From: Brevibacillus panacihumi W25
GTDB taxonomy: Bacteria > Bacillota > Bacilli > Brevibacillales > Brevibacillaceae
NCBI RefSeq assembly: GCF_000503775.1
Contig: NZ_KI629785.1
Span: 1,239,501 to 1,303,500, forward strand
DNA length: 64,000 nt
Direction of reading: 5' to 3'
Below the pieces are notes generated by a model. The model saw only the letters and a list, made by a program, of their open reading frames with translations, was not told the origin of the DNA and searched no databases. Of this stretch, positions 42,634 through 51,437 are shown piece after piece. Made by a program: the position numbers and the translations under genes. How positions within the stretch are numbered: position 1 is the first letter of the stretch; each line of letters starts with the position of its first letter.

Positions 42634-43430
42634 CACATTCCCTCCTCGTCCGATGTACCCTGTTCCTGATGAAGCAAGTCCCAAATATGATTGCGGATAT
42701 CCATGAACTCCTGGGTCTTATGCACGTCGAGCGTGCGAGGACGCTGGAAGTCGATCTCGATAATCTCTTTTACCACTGCCGGACGGCCGCTGAAGACAAC
42801 CACGATGTCACTCAGGAATACGGCCTCGTCGATATCATGCGTGACAAACATCACGCTCTTGTTGGATTCCTGCCAAATGCGCTGCAATTCGACCTGCATC
42901 TTCTCGCGGGTCTGGGCATCCAATGCGCCAAAAGGCTCATCCATCAACAGCACATCGGGATTAAAAGCCAGGACGCGCGCCAGGGAAATACGCTGTTTCA
43001 TTCCGCCAGACAGCTCGGAAGGAAGGTTTTTGCGGAAGTCCCAGAGATTCACCAGTTTGAGATAATGCTCGACGACTTCATCGCGTTTGGACTTCTCCAT
43101 CCCCTGGATTTCCAATCCCCATGCTACGTTGTCAAACACGTTTTTCCATGGGAAGAGCGCAGATTCCTGAAACATCATGCCGCGGTCGGGACCTGGCTTG
43201 TCCACTTCCTTCCCACGAATCCGAACCTTGCCGCTAGACTTGGGAATGAAACCGCCTACAATATGCAAAAAGGTACTTTTTCCGCATCCGCTCGGACCTA
43301 CGATGCTGACAAACTTCCCCTCCGGAATCTTCAGGCTGATCTCCTGGATAGCAGTGACTTCCTCTTTCCCTCTGGTGTAGACCTTGCCCAATTTCTCGAT
43401 CTCGATGGCCGGTGTCTTGTTTTCCATCAC
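42633..43430 (-). CDS. ABC transporter ATPase (SsuB/TauB family)
   Basis: A 265-residue ATPase: Walker A GPSGCGKST, signature LSGGMKQRISLARVL, Walker B VLLMDEPFGALD and switch His in VMFVTHDIDEAVFLSD. It energises import by the two permeases; the adjacent lipoprotein supplies the substrate. Families of this type carry sulfonates, nitrate, pyrimidine precursors and aromatic acids such as phthalate. The catabolic context favours an aromatic acid. Confidence 0.9.
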   Translation of the reverse strand: MMENKTPAIEIEKLGKVYTRGKEEVTAIQEISLKIPEGKFVSIVGPSGCGKSTFLHIVGGFIPKSSGKVRIRGKEVDKPGPDRGMMFQESALFPWKNVFDNVAWGLEIQGMEKSKRDEVVEHYLKLVNLWDFRKNLPSELSGGMKQRISLARVLAFNPDVLLMDEPFGALDAQTREKMQVELQRIWQESNKSVMFVTHDIDEAVFLSDIVVVFSGRPAVVKEIIEIDFQRPRTLDVHKTQEFMDIRNHIWDLLHQEQGTSDEEGM

Positions 43431-43512
43431 TGATTCTCCTTCGCTAGGTAATAGACAGGTGAACGGCCCCTATTATGAGGGAATAGGGGCCGCAATGTTT
43501 TGCGAGTATGGC

Positions 43513-44556
43513 TTACTTAGGCAGATAAGACATGTCGATGATGGTATTCGGATCGACTGGCTTGTCCAACCATTTTTCTGCTACCAGCATTTCCTGGATT
43601 TTGCCCCATGCTTCGATGTTTACGGTTCCGTCTACGGAGCGATTGTTATCCGTCATTTTCACGTACAGCGCTGGGTCTGCTTGTACTTTTTTCGCATCGA
43701 TCAATTTTTGGCGAGCTGCTTCGCCGTTTTCCTCGTAGTACTTGACGGTGTTTGTATAGTCACTCAAGAAATCTTTGATTGCTTGTTCGTTTTTCGTTAC
43801 AAAGTCAGGGTTTGCCATCATGACCAGGAAGTCTTCCTCGACGTTCACACCTGTTTTGGAATTGAACACCTCGACGAACTCGCCACTCGCATTCGCTGTT
43901 TCAAAGAATGGCTGTGGGAATACTCCGACATCGATTTTTTTCGATTTTACCGCTTCGCCCATGGAAGGAATCGGAATGACTGCGTATTTCACATCTGTAT
44001 CCGGGTCCAGGCCTGCGGAGCGAACCGCTGCACGCGCCCAAAGGTCAGTCGGTGCCTTGAAGTCAGGGATCCCGATTACTTTTCCTTTCAAATCAGCCAT
44101 GCTCTTGATGCCGGAATCCTTCAGCGCCATGAACTTGGTGTTGAAGCCCTTGCCAGGCGAATCCTTGACCACGGAACCGATGACTTTCAACTGGATTCCC
44201 TGGGAAGCCGCCAGCATGGTCGCCCCTTGGCCGATGGAAGCTATGTCGATCTGGTTGGCTTGATAGGCGTTCAGTCGGTCTGCATTGGCGCGGAATTGCG
44301 TAATGTTCAGGGTGTAGCTTTTTCCTTGATTAGGTGTTAAGGAAGGATCTACCTGCATAAGCCAGAAAGGTTCCTCTGAGGCAAAACCGCCGCCCAATCT
44401 AATCTCTACGGGTTGGTTTCCAGCTGATGCCGTCTGTTCAGCAGGTTTTTGCTCTCCTGCTGGTTGTGCTGGCTGGTTGGTCTGGCCCGATCCACAGGCT
44501 GCTAAACCGACTGCCAGGCTCAAGATGAACGCGATTTTACCCAAACCTTTTTTCAC
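43513..44556 (-). CDS. ABC transporter substrate-binding lipoprotein (SsuA/NMT1-like)
   Basis: A 347-residue precursor with a GTG start (44556, AAGGGGG site), the signal KKGLGKIAFILSLAVGLAAC with lipid-modified Cys near residue 20, and a Gln/Pro/Glu-rich linker. The mature protein has the NMT1/SsuA pattern (FASEEPFWLMQ, DIASIGQGATMLAASQG, KGKVIGIPDFKAPTDLWARA). It is the first gene of the importer unit and should set its specificity, probably an aromatic acid or sulfonate (inference). Confidence 0.87.
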   Translation of the reverse strand: MKKGLGKIAFILSLAVGLAACGSGQTNQPAQPAGEQKPAEQTASAGNQPVEIRLGGGFASEEPFWLMQVDPSLTPNQGKSYTLNITQFRANADRLNAYQANQIDIASIGQGATMLAASQGIQLKVIGSVVKDSPGKGFNTKFMALKDSGIKSMADLKGKVIGIPDFKAPTDLWARAAVRSAGLDPDTDVKYAVIPIPSMGEAVKSKKIDVGVFPQPFFETANASGEFVEVFNSKTGVNVEEDFLVMMANPDFVTKNEQAIKDFLSDYTNTVKYYEENGEAARQKLIDAKKVQADPALYVKMTDNNRSVDGTVNIEAWGKIQEMLVAEKWLDKPVDPNTIIDMSYLPK

Positions 44557-44584
44557 GATGATGCCCCCTTGTAACAATCAAAGT

Positions 44585-44624
44585 ATTGTTTCGCATGAAA
44601 AACACCGTTTTTCATATAAACAAT
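44585..44624. promoter_or_regulatory. Palindromic IclR-type operator of the importer unit
   Basis: A 40-bp region with outer arms ATTGTTT/AAACAAT and the inner perfect palindrome ATGAAAAAC-ACC-GTTTTTCAT. Read on the minus strand it contains two GTTT(T)-N6-(A/G)AAAC sites 18-19 bp apart, the same layout as upstream of the cupin unit. It starts directly after the -10. Confidence 0.7.
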
Positions 44625-44654
44625 ATGTTACAAGCTTATTCACATCCTTGTCAA
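44625..44654 (-). promoter_or_regulatory. Sigma-A promoter of the importer unit
   Basis: Minus-strand TTGACA (44654-44649), 18-bp spacer, TAACAT (44630-44625). Confidence 0.75.
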
Positions 44655-44714
44655 TATTGAAAACGATTAAAATAGTAAAAATATTCTTTGTAAATCAATC
44701 ATTCACGCAAAAAG

Positions 44715-44768
44715 AAAAACCACCCCATATATATTGTAGAAAACTTGAAAAATGGGTGGTTTTTTCTT
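44715..44768 (-). terminator. Terminator of the 11-gene catabolic operon
   Basis: AAACCACCC and GGGGTGGTTTTTC arms with T-runs on both sides, about 10-60 bp after the dienelactone-hydrolase stop. It separates that operon from the importer promoter. Confidence 0.8.
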
Positions 44769-44776
44769 CCGTTTTT

Positions 44777-45598
44777 TTACTGTAAAACTTTATGAAAAAA
44801 GTTAATTGTCTCTTTCCAGGAATCACGGGATGCGTCCGCATGATAGCCGCCGCGTGTATCGTTCAAGAATCCGTGATGCGCTCCCTCATACACCTTGTAG
44901 GTGAAGATTTTGTTTGCCTGCTTCATGGCATCTTCAAATGCGGGCACCAGCGAAGTGATTTTCGGATCCAGCTCTCCGAAAAATCCCTGGATCGGGCATT
45001 GGATGGCTTCTACCTGCTCCTGGGTCACCGGCATGCGGCCGTAGTAATTCACTGCTCCCGCAAGCTTGGGCTCGGCTGCGGCCAGCATGATGGACAATGC
45101 TCCGCCCATGCAAAAGCCGATCGAGGCGACTTTCTCGCCCTTGCTCCACTCATAGTCAGCCAGGAATCCTGGCACGGCTTTGAGGCTTTCCAGCAATTCC
45201 GGCAATTTGTTCAAGTAGGCAAACAGATCGGTAAAAGTAGCGCGCAGCATCTCACGCAGTTCTTCGGGCTGTTTTTCCAGTGCCGCTTCGCGCGCGACCG
45301 GGTCATGCCAGGACGGAGGTGCCAACGTATCCAGAAAAGTCTTGATCTGCTCGATGCGCTCCTCTGTCAAGCTCTCGGGGCGTTTTCCCTCTACAGCGTA
45401 CAGATCGGGAGCCACTGCGAGATACCCCGCCTTGGCAAAACGCTCTGTCAAATCGAGGATATGCGCATCCGTCCCCCACAGCTCCTGGATCACCAGGATG
45501 ACGGGCAAGGGAGCTTTGGCCCGCTCGGGACGAGCTGTATAGAGCCGATGCGTCGTTCCATTTTGCGAAAACGTGATCCATTCTGTCTTCAGTGACAT
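44777..45598 (-). CDS. Dienelactone-hydrolase-family protein
   Basis: A 273-residue alpha/beta hydrolase with the dienelactone-hydrolase pattern: nucleophile Cys163 in GFCMGGALS, Asp in GELDPKIT near 218 and His in AHHGFLND near 247. The family hydrolyses dienelactone to maleylacetate but includes many other lactone and ester hydrolases. The insertion of about 40 residues around 75-140 makes it longer than the classical ClcD type (about 236). ATG 45598 lies one base after the iclR stop with a GGAGGGG site, so the two are coupled. It is the last gene of the 11-gene operon. Confidence 0.82.
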   Translation of the reverse strand: MSLKTEWITFSQNGTTHRLYTARPERAKAPLPVILVIQELWGTDAHILDLTERFAKAGYLAVAPDLYAVEGKRPESLTEERIEQIKTFLDTLAPPSWHDPVAREAALEKQPEELREMLRATFTDLFAYLNKLPELLESLKAVPGFLADYEWSKGEKVASIGFCMGGALSIMLAAAEPKLAGAVNYYGRMPVTQEQVEAIQCPIQGFFGELDPKITSLVPAFEDAMKQANKIFTYKVYEGAHHGFLNDTRGGYHADASRDSWKETINFFHKVLQ

Positions 45599-45599
45599 C

Positions 45600-46397
45600 C
45601 TATCCCCTCCTTTTGACTGGCGTGTATCCATAAAAAGCGGAAAGTTCGTCTGCTGCCTCCAATATAGCGGGCAGGACGAAGCTGGTCACATAGTCGAGCG
45701 GCAGGATGGATTCGGGAGCAGCCACACTGATCGCAGCGACGAGTTCGCCGCTTTCATGAAAGATGGGAGCTGCCACGGAGCGAACCCCCGCCTCAAACTC
45801 TCCGCTGCTGATGGAGTAGCCTTGCGCGCGGACCGCTTCCAGCTCTTTCAGCAAAGAGGCAATCATCGTTTTCGTGTCTTTTGTATACGAATGCAGATCC
45901 GAGATGAGCAGCAGCTCCTGCCATTGCTCCTTGGGCTGGAAGGCCAGCAGGGTTTTTCCGATGGCGGTCGCATGTGCAGGCAAACGAGAGCCGACTGCAA
46001 CAGCGAATCGGGTTATGCCCCTGGCCGTTTCACAAGCGACGTACACGACAGACGTCTCATCGAGAATCCCGATATGCGCGGAACCGCCTGTCTCGTTGCG
46101 CAGGCGCTCCAGATAGGGCCGGGCTACCTCTGTGATCTGCAAGGTGTTCAGATAGGAGAAACCAAGTTCCAGAACTTTCGGTGTCAATTCATAGCGCTTG
46201 GTGCTTTCATTTTGTCTGATGTACCCCATATGCTGCAGGGTAAACAACAGACGAAACGGGGTGGTTCTGCTCACACCCAGTTGATTGGCGATTTCGACTA
46301 AGGAAAGAGTAGGCTGTTCGGGTCGGAACAGCCTCAGGATTTCCAGTCCCCTCATCAGGGAACTGGAACTGTATCGTTCTTTTTCTTCTTTTGCCAC
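45600..46397 (-). CDS. IclR-family transcriptional regulator (second of two)
   Basis: A 265-residue regulator with winged helix RGLEILRLFRPEQPTLSLVEIANQLGVSRTTPFRLLFTL and the effector domain marks SRLPAHATAIGKTLLAF and SISSGEFEAGVRSVAAPIF. It aligns along its whole length with the IclR protein at 37822. I choose GTG 46397, with a GAGGG site, because the N-terminus then matches the paralogue; the frame from 46481 would overlap the upstream VOC gene. Encoded inside the operon that it probably controls through the GTTTT-N6-AAAC sites. Confidence 0.87.
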   Translation of the reverse strand: MAKEEKERYSSSSLMRGLEILRLFRPEQPTLSLVEIANQLGVSRTTPFRLLFTLQHMGYIRQNESTKRYELTPKVLELGFSYLNTLQITEVARPYLERLRNETGGSAHIGILDETSVVYVACETARGITRFAVAVGSRLPAHATAIGKTLLAFQPKEQWQELLLISDLHSYTKDTKTMIASLLKELEAVRAQGYSISSGEFEAGVRSVAAPIFHESGELVAAISVAAPESILPLDYVTSFVLPAILEAADELSAFYGYTPVKRRG

Positions 46398-46452
46398 CGC
46401 TTTGCCCTCTCTCTCATGGAATGGGGGGGAGCATGCCGGTATAACGCATTTC

Positions 46453-47412
46453 TTATCCTTCAAAACGCTCCAAAAGTTCAATAATCACGTGATAGTCCGA
46501 TACGGTATCCATGTACGCGTATTTGCCATTGCCTGTGAAGAAGTAGCCTTTTTGGATCAGCGGATACCCCATTGCTTCCAGCTCTGCTACCTTTTCATCC
46601 AGATTTTTTACCAGAAATGCGATATGATGGACGCCCTCTCCCTTGGTGTCGAGATGCTCTCTCCACGTGCTCGGCGAATCGCCTGGTTCGATCAGCTCGA
46701 TCTCGATCAACGGCGTTTTGATGAACAGGAAACGGCATTTTGCTTCTGTCGGCTGACCGCGATAGACGACGCGTGTCACTTCCGGCTTGCCTTCTTTCAG
46801 CACGTTCGGCTTCTCAACGCCAAGCAAAGAGCAGTATGCGTCTGCTGCGGCATCCAGATCGTGGACGACTATCGCAATTTGCACGACTGTATCACTGCCT
46901 AGCAGAGGTTTGATGTCTTCTGCCTTGGCCTTCACCGGCGGGATCGCCTGCGGCTCGTCACGCTCCAGCAGCTCGACCATGGTTTTGCATTTCGGGACGG
47001 TGTCCACGTAGGCATAGCGTCCCTTGCTGGAGGTGAATTCACCTGTCTGCACGGTTCCGTATCCGGCTTCGTTCAGGATCGCCAATTGCTTTTTCATATC
47101 TTCTGTATCGACCGCCATATGGTGAATGCCCTCGCCTTTTGTGTCGAGGAATTCGCGCATGGTGCTTGGCTCTAGATCGGGCTCGATCAGCTCGATCTGG
47201 ACAGAAGGCGTATCCATGAAGATCAGCTTGTTTCTTGCTTCTGTAGGCTGGCCGTTGAAGACGATTTTGGAGATGGAGCTGTCTCCGGTCAAAAACCAGT
47301 TCGGCTTGGGTACGCCCAACAGCTTTCCGAAGGACTCAGCCGCTTTCTCAATATCATGAACGACAAAACAGATCTGGTTCAGCTTGCTCGTTCCCAAAAG
47401 TGCGTTACTCAA
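46453..47412 (-). CDS. Tandem-duplicated VOC protein (methylmalonyl-CoA-epimerase-like halves)
   Basis: A 319-residue protein made of two homologous halves (about 10-152 and 175-316), each resembling a full methylmalonyl-CoA epimerase: QICFVVHD/QIAIVVHD, IELIEPDLEPST/IELIEPGDSPST, then FLDTKGEGIHHMA/HLDTKGEGVHHIA and finally MVELLE/IIELLE. Candidate metal ligands are His98 and Glu147, and His263 and Glu312. The first-strand His of the epimerase is Gln in both halves (13 and 178). A single polypeptide with two such units would form an intramolecular pair. It follows the SDR gene in the operon. Epimerase, isomerase or lyase activity is possible; the reaction is unknown. Confidence 0.75.
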   Translation of the reverse strand: MSNALLGTSKLNQICFVVHDIEKAAESFGKLLGVPKPNWFLTGDSSISKIVFNGQPTEARNKLIFMDTPSVQIELIEPDLEPSTMREFLDTKGEGIHHMAVDTEDMKKQLAILNEAGYGTVQTGEFTSSKGRYAYVDTVPKCKTMVELLERDEPQAIPPVKAKAEDIKPLLGSDTVVQIAIVVHDLDAAADAYCSLLGVEKPNVLKEGKPEVTRVVYRGQPTEAKCRFLFIKTPLIEIELIEPGDSPSTWREHLDTKGEGVHHIAFLVKNLDEKVAELEAMGYPLIQKGYFFTGNGKYAYMDTVSDYHVIIELLERFEG

Positions 47413-47426
47413 GGTCCAGTCCTCCT

Positions 47427-48212
47427 CTAGCTCAAGCCGCGAACCACAAGTCCTCCGTCGCTGGAGATGACCTCTCCGGTGATCGCTCGCGCCTTGTCTG
47501 ATGCGAGCAGCAGGTAGGCCCCGACGTGATCCTCCGAGGCCATCACGATCTTCAGCGGGTTGCGCGTCTTAATGCTTTTCGCTTTGGTTTCGTTGTCTAC
47601 TATATTGACGAACGGGCGCAACGGCGCAATGACGGAGAGTGCCGTCAGTGTGCCTCCCGGAGCTACGGCATTGACGCGGACGTCAGGTGCCAGCTCAAAG
47701 GCAAGCTGGCGCAGCAGGCCAAGCTGGGCGTGCTTGCTGGCTGTATACCAGACCCCTCCTCCATCCGGGTAGAAGCTGGCGCCGGACAAGGTGAAAATGA
47801 TGTTTCCCCTCGTCCGTTTCAGTTCTTCCACTGCTGCTTTGGCGGCAAAGAAGCTGCCTTTTACATTGATGGAGAACAAGATGTCATACGCCTCTGACAT
47901 TGCTTCCGGGGTGACATTGACGAACTTGGCAAAAGCATCGAACACCCCTGCATTGGAGATGAGGACATCCAGCTTTCCGAACGCTTCGACTGCCGTCTCT
48001 ACCGCTCGCTGATGATCCTCATAGATCGTCACGTCCCCTGTGATCGTGCGCACTTTTTCACCGAATTGCTGTTCCAGCTCTTTTAATCCTTCTGCCGAAC
48101 GGTCCAATACAGTGACAAAAGCGCCTTCCTTCACAAATTCCTCTACGACCGCTCTACCGATCCCGGAGGCCCCGCCTGTGATATATACGGATTTTCCCGA
48201 TAGCTCTGCCAT
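47427..48212 (-). CDS. Short-chain dehydrogenase, probable cis-dihydrodiol dehydrogenase
   Basis: A 262-residue SDR with the cofactor motif GGASGIGRAV, NAG region ISNAGVFDAF, catalytic Ser in FTLSGASFYP and the Tyr/Lys pair in WYTASKHAQLG. Similarity of VYITGGASGIGRAVVEEF and GVWYTASKHAQLGLLRQLAFELAP to BphB/CmtB-type dihydrodiol dehydrogenases, and its place after the Rieske oxygenase genes, point to oxidation of the cis-dihydrodiol to a catechol. ATG 48212 has a GGGAGGG site. Confidence 0.8.
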   Translation of the reverse strand: MAELSGKSVYITGGASGIGRAVVEEFVKEGAFVTVLDRSAEGLKELEQQFGEKVRTITGDVTIYEDHQRAVETAVEAFGKLDVLISNAGVFDAFAKFVNVTPEAMSEAYDILFSINVKGSFFAAKAAVEELKRTRGNIIFTLSGASFYPDGGGVWYTASKHAQLGLLRQLAFELAPDVRVNAVAPGGTLTALSVIAPLRPFVNIVDNETKAKSIKTRNPLKIVMASEDHVGAYLLLASDKARAITGEVISSDGGLVVRGLS

Positions 48213-48232
48213 TTTTGTACCCTCCCTAACCG

Positions 48233-48742
48233 CTATACAAAGATAGCCAGGTTGCGTGTGTTGATGGTCGTCTGGTCGATCAGGAAGAATCGCTTGGACA
48301 GCTTCCACTCGCCGTCTACATAGGTGAATTCATCCGTTCTTTCCCCCGAAACAATGTCGTGGAAAATATCGGTGGAGCGGCTGCGGTACAGCATCAAATA
48401 GCTTTTTACCACCGCTTTTTCATTGGCTTTGAATTCCATCACGCGCACATTGTTTACGTTGCGGCGGGTACGCGAAGGCGGCATTTCCGCCCAGGCGTAT
48501 TCGGTTTTCAGACGCTCTACACGCAGCTTCAGCAGCTCGTAATCGTCGTTGAAGGCAAACATGTCGGTCGCATAGTCAGGGCGTTCCATCCCTTCCTTGT
48601 TTACGCGCACCGGCATGACGTACTTGAGATCCTTGTGCATCAGGGCAAACCAGCCGTCGAAGTCGATCTCGTCCAAGAGACTCGCCTCGCGGTACAGCCA
48701 TTGCTGAAATTCATGTGTTGCCAGCATCATTTCCATGCTCAT
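48233..48742 (-). CDS. Aromatic-ring-hydroxylating dioxygenase, small (beta) subunit
   Basis: A 169-residue NTF2-like protein with the beta-subunit pattern: EFQQWLYREASLLDEIDFDGWFALM, then SRTRRNVNNVRV and FHDIVSGERTDEFTYVDGEWKLSKRFFLIDQTTINTRNLAIFV. It is structural in the alpha3beta3 oxygenase. ATG 48742 has GGAGGAGG. It starts 22 bp after the alpha-subunit stop. Confidence 0.88.
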   Translation of the reverse strand: MSMEMMLATHEFQQWLYREASLLDEIDFDGWFALMHKDLKYVMPVRVNKEGMERPDYATDMFAFNDDYELLKLRVERLKTEYAWAEMPPSRTRRNVNNVRVMEFKANEKAVVKSYLMLYRSRSTDIFHDIVSGERTDEFTYVDGEWKLSKRFFLIDQTTINTRNLAIFV

Positions 48743-48764
48743 CGTGTCCATCCTCCTCCACAAA

Positions 48765-50069
48765 TTACGAGTTCATCAGGTCGAGCCAGTACCGGTAGAA
48801 GTTGCGGGAGCCAGCTTCGGAGAATTTGTCCGGATAAGCTACACCTGGACCCGGGAAGTCTTTCACGGGCTCGCGATGCATGCCCATCGTGTAGTTGTAG
48901 GTCAGTTGCTTGGTGTATGGCATTGTGCCGCTGGCAGCAGCTGTAATATCGGTAAATACCTCTGTGTCATCCTGTTCAAAGATCCCCGATGGACTGAATG
49001 TCAGGATGTACGCTTCACGAGAACGCTCTTTCCAGTCCTCTGTCGCGCCTTTTTCTACCAGGAACCAGGTCATGACTTCCATCTTGTCCGGTCCGACTGG
49101 CTTCCACAGGCGCATCGTGGTATTGGAGATCAATTGGTCTTTGATTTTGGTATGGGAAACCAGGATCGACAGGTTCGGGAAAACGGTACCAATCAGATTT
49201 TTCAGATTGGACATCATCTCGAATTGAGCGGCCGACAGATTCGCCTTGTACTCGTCGATCAGGTTTTCCGGGAACGCGAAGTCCGGGTTCGGCATTCCGA
49301 TGTTGCAGCCATGGCCGTTGTTGGTATGAACCTGATAGCCGCGCTTGGAATAGGTTGCGCTTGGCACCATGCCCAATGCTGCGATCGATCCATGCGTCAC
49401 CATGGTGTGGTAGGAGTCGCTGACGAAGTTGTCAGAACCGATTTTCCAGTTCGAGTGAACGATAAATTTCTGCGGAGGTCCTACGACTTCCATTTCGGTG
49501 CGGCCGAACACCATGTCCAGATACCATTTGTAGTCGCCAAGGAAGTCTTCCAGCGGCTGCGGATTGTCGTTCCAGGTACCGAAGATCAAGCCTTTGTAGG
49601 TGGCGATGGTGACCTTGTTCAGGCTCATTTTGGATTTGTCCATTTTGTCGCCGTAGATGTCGTTTTGCAGCGGCACCCCGATCAGTTCGCCGGTATTTTT
49701 GAAGTTGAAGCCATGGTACGGACAGGTGAAGTTGGCCTTGTTCCCTTTGTCCGCACGGCAGAGCTTCATTCCACGGTGTGTGCACATGTTGTAGAAAGCG
49801 CGGAGTTCTCCGTCCGAAGAGCGAGTGATAATGACGGAATAGCCCGCCAGATCACGAGTCAGATAGTCGTTTTTCTGGGAAAGCTCGGACTCATGGCCCA
49901 AGAGAATCCAGGTTTTCATAAAGATTTTTTCATGCTCCAATTTATAAATGGTAGGGTCCGCCAGGATATAGGCAGGAATGACGCCTTCCTCCGGCCGTAC
50001 CGTTTCATTCAGGTATTGAAGGGTCTCTTCACGGGTCATTTCGTCAAGAAGCACTTCTGGCTTACTCAT
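48765..50069 (-). CDS. Aromatic-ring-hydroxylating dioxygenase, Rieske large (alpha) subunit
   Basis: A 434-residue oxygenase subunit. The Rieske [2Fe-2S] ligands are Cys96-x-His98 (MCTHRG) and Cys116-x2-His119 (FTCPYHGF). The catalytic domain has Asp218 as electron bridge and His221/His226 with Asp366 or 367 (FEQDDTEV) as the mononuclear iron ligands. It adds O2 across an aromatic ring to give a cis-dihydrodiol, or performs a mono-oxygenation. No ferredoxin or reductase gene lies in the locus, so electrons must come from elsewhere. The substrate may be an aromatic acid, given the ABC and MFS importers. Confidence 0.9.
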   Translation of the reverse strand: MSKPEVLLDEMTREETLQYLNETVRPEEGVIPAYILADPTIYKLEHEKIFMKTWILLGHESELSQKNDYLTRDLAGYSVIITRSSDGELRAFYNMCTHRGMKLCRADKGNKANFTCPYHGFNFKNTGELIGVPLQNDIYGDKMDKSKMSLNKVTIATYKGLIFGTWNDNPQPLEDFLGDYKWYLDMVFGRTEMEVVGPPQKFIVHSNWKIGSDNFVSDSYHTMVTHGSIAALGMVPSATYSKRGYQVHTNNGHGCNIGMPNPDFAFPENLIDEYKANLSAAQFEMMSNLKNLIGTVFPNLSILVSHTKIKDQLISNTTMRLWKPVGPDKMEVMTWFLVEKGATEDWKERSREAYILTFSPSGIFEQDDTEVFTDITAAASGTMPYTKQLTYNYTMGMHREPVKDFPGPGVAYPDKFSEAGSRNFYRYWLDLMNS

Positions 50070-50116
50070 TCGTGATCACTCCGTTTCTAGCATTTTGATC
50101 TTTCTGTATCTTCCAT

Positions 50117-51385
50117 TTACAGTGATGCTTTCTTATACAGGAGCACTTCTGCCCCTTCTTTCTTCAGGGTGGTGATATACGCCAGGAAACCGATGATCGC
50201 GACTACGATCAGCATGATGATGGATGTGCCGAAGTCGCCGCCTGCCGCATCACGCAGCCAGCCCATGATGTAGCTGGAAAAACCGCCGAGAATATTCGTG
50301 AAGCCCATCAAGCCTGCTGCGCGGCCTGCTGTCTCAGGAGTGGAGAATTTGACGATAAACAGATTGCTCAATTGGAACACGCCGCCCTGCGTCCCCATCG
50401 CCAGCCCCAGACATACACCCGCCAGAACCGGGTTCGATGCATTGGAGGCAATGGTCAGGAAGATCGCACAAAGCGCGAACAAGATAGTGGCCAGCAGAGA
50501 AGGTCGCTGTGTTTTGTCCGCCAGATAACCGCAAATCAGAACGAAGATCAAGGCGAACAGCCAGGACAAGGAAGTGATTCCAGCCATCTCTTCGATCGCG
50601 AATCCTTTCCCTTGTGTCAGGTAGGTCGGCAGCCAGATACTGATCCCGAAGAACAGGAAGGAGGATGCGAGCATTCCGATCCAAACCATCCAGTAGCGGA
50701 AGTCTTGCGCAAAGTTTTGACGGTCTTCCGCTTTGCTCACGACGTCTTCCTGACGGATGAAAGCCAATTCTTCCTTGCTCATTTTCGGATGTTCTTCCGG
50801 TGTTTCACGAGTCAAATACAGGAACATCGGGATGTTGATCAGCAGGTTGAACGCTGCCAGCAAGAAAAAGGCGCTATGCCAGGTAAAGTTGGCAATAATG
50901 GCAGTCAAGGCAAGTGCCCCGATCGCTGGTCCCAGATAGTTGCCTGAAATCCAGGAGGATTGGGCACGGCCAATCTCCTTGCGATTAAACCAGTTCGCAA
51001 TAAATTTGCCGGATACCGGGATCATGATCCCTTCGCCGATCCCCAGAATAATCCGGGAGACTAAAAACGTTTCATAAGAGGTTGCCAAGCCCGCCATAAT
51101 CATCGTAATTCCCCAGATGACCAAGCCGAGGATCGCTGTCTTGCGGGCGCCGAGCTTATCGATGACGATGCCCCAAAACAGGTTGGACAATGCATACGCG
51201 ACTGTGAAGATAAAGGTCAGAAAGCCAATCTTTGCGTTCTTGTCATCGCCAGTCAGGCCCATGTCTGCCAAAAATGCTGGATCCGTCTGGATAACAGAGA
51301 TGCCAAGCTTGTCAATTTGCCCAAAGAACCAGAAGAAGAAAATTGGGATTGAAATATAAACCCATCGCATGTTTTTGCTTAGCAT
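50117..51385 (-). CDS. MFS transporter (anion:cation symporter-like)
   Basis: A 422-residue permease with 12 hydrophobic segments: FFFWFFGQIDKLGISVIQTDPAFLADMGL at the start, GIVIDKLGARKTAILGLVIWG after segment 2, and RIILGIGEGIMIPVSGKFIANWF, which resembles ACS-family carriers of aromatic acids, phthalate and sugar acids. It is the fifth gene of the 11-gene operon and gives the pathway a second, proton-coupled uptake route besides the ABC importer (inference). Confidence 0.85.
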   Translation of the reverse strand: MLSKNMRWVYISIPIFFFWFFGQIDKLGISVIQTDPAFLADMGLTGDDKNAKIGFLTFIFTVAYALSNLFWGIVIDKLGARKTAILGLVIWGITMIMAGLATSYETFLVSRIILGIGEGIMIPVSGKFIANWFNRKEIGRAQSSWISGNYLGPAIGALALTAIIANFTWHSAFFLLAAFNLLINIPMFLYLTRETPEEHPKMSKEELAFIRQEDVVSKAEDRQNFAQDFRYWMVWIGMLASSFLFFGISIWLPTYLTQGKGFAIEEMAGITSLSWLFALIFVLICGYLADKTQRPSLLATILFALCAIFLTIASNASNPVLAGVCLGLAMGTQGGVFQLSNLFIVKFSTPETAGRAAGLMGFTNILGGFSSYIMGWLRDAAGGDFGTSIIMLIVVAIIGFLAYITTLKKEGAEVLLYKKASL

Positions 51386-51437
51386 AATCTGCGCCTCCTG
51401 ATGTAAGATGCACTAGTTGAGTGTGGGCGTAAAGCTG

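Noticed and set aside
48735-50075. Plus-strand open frame (446 codons) opposite the Rieske alpha gene
   Set aside because: It is the antisense shadow of a protein with all Rieske and iron ligands in place.
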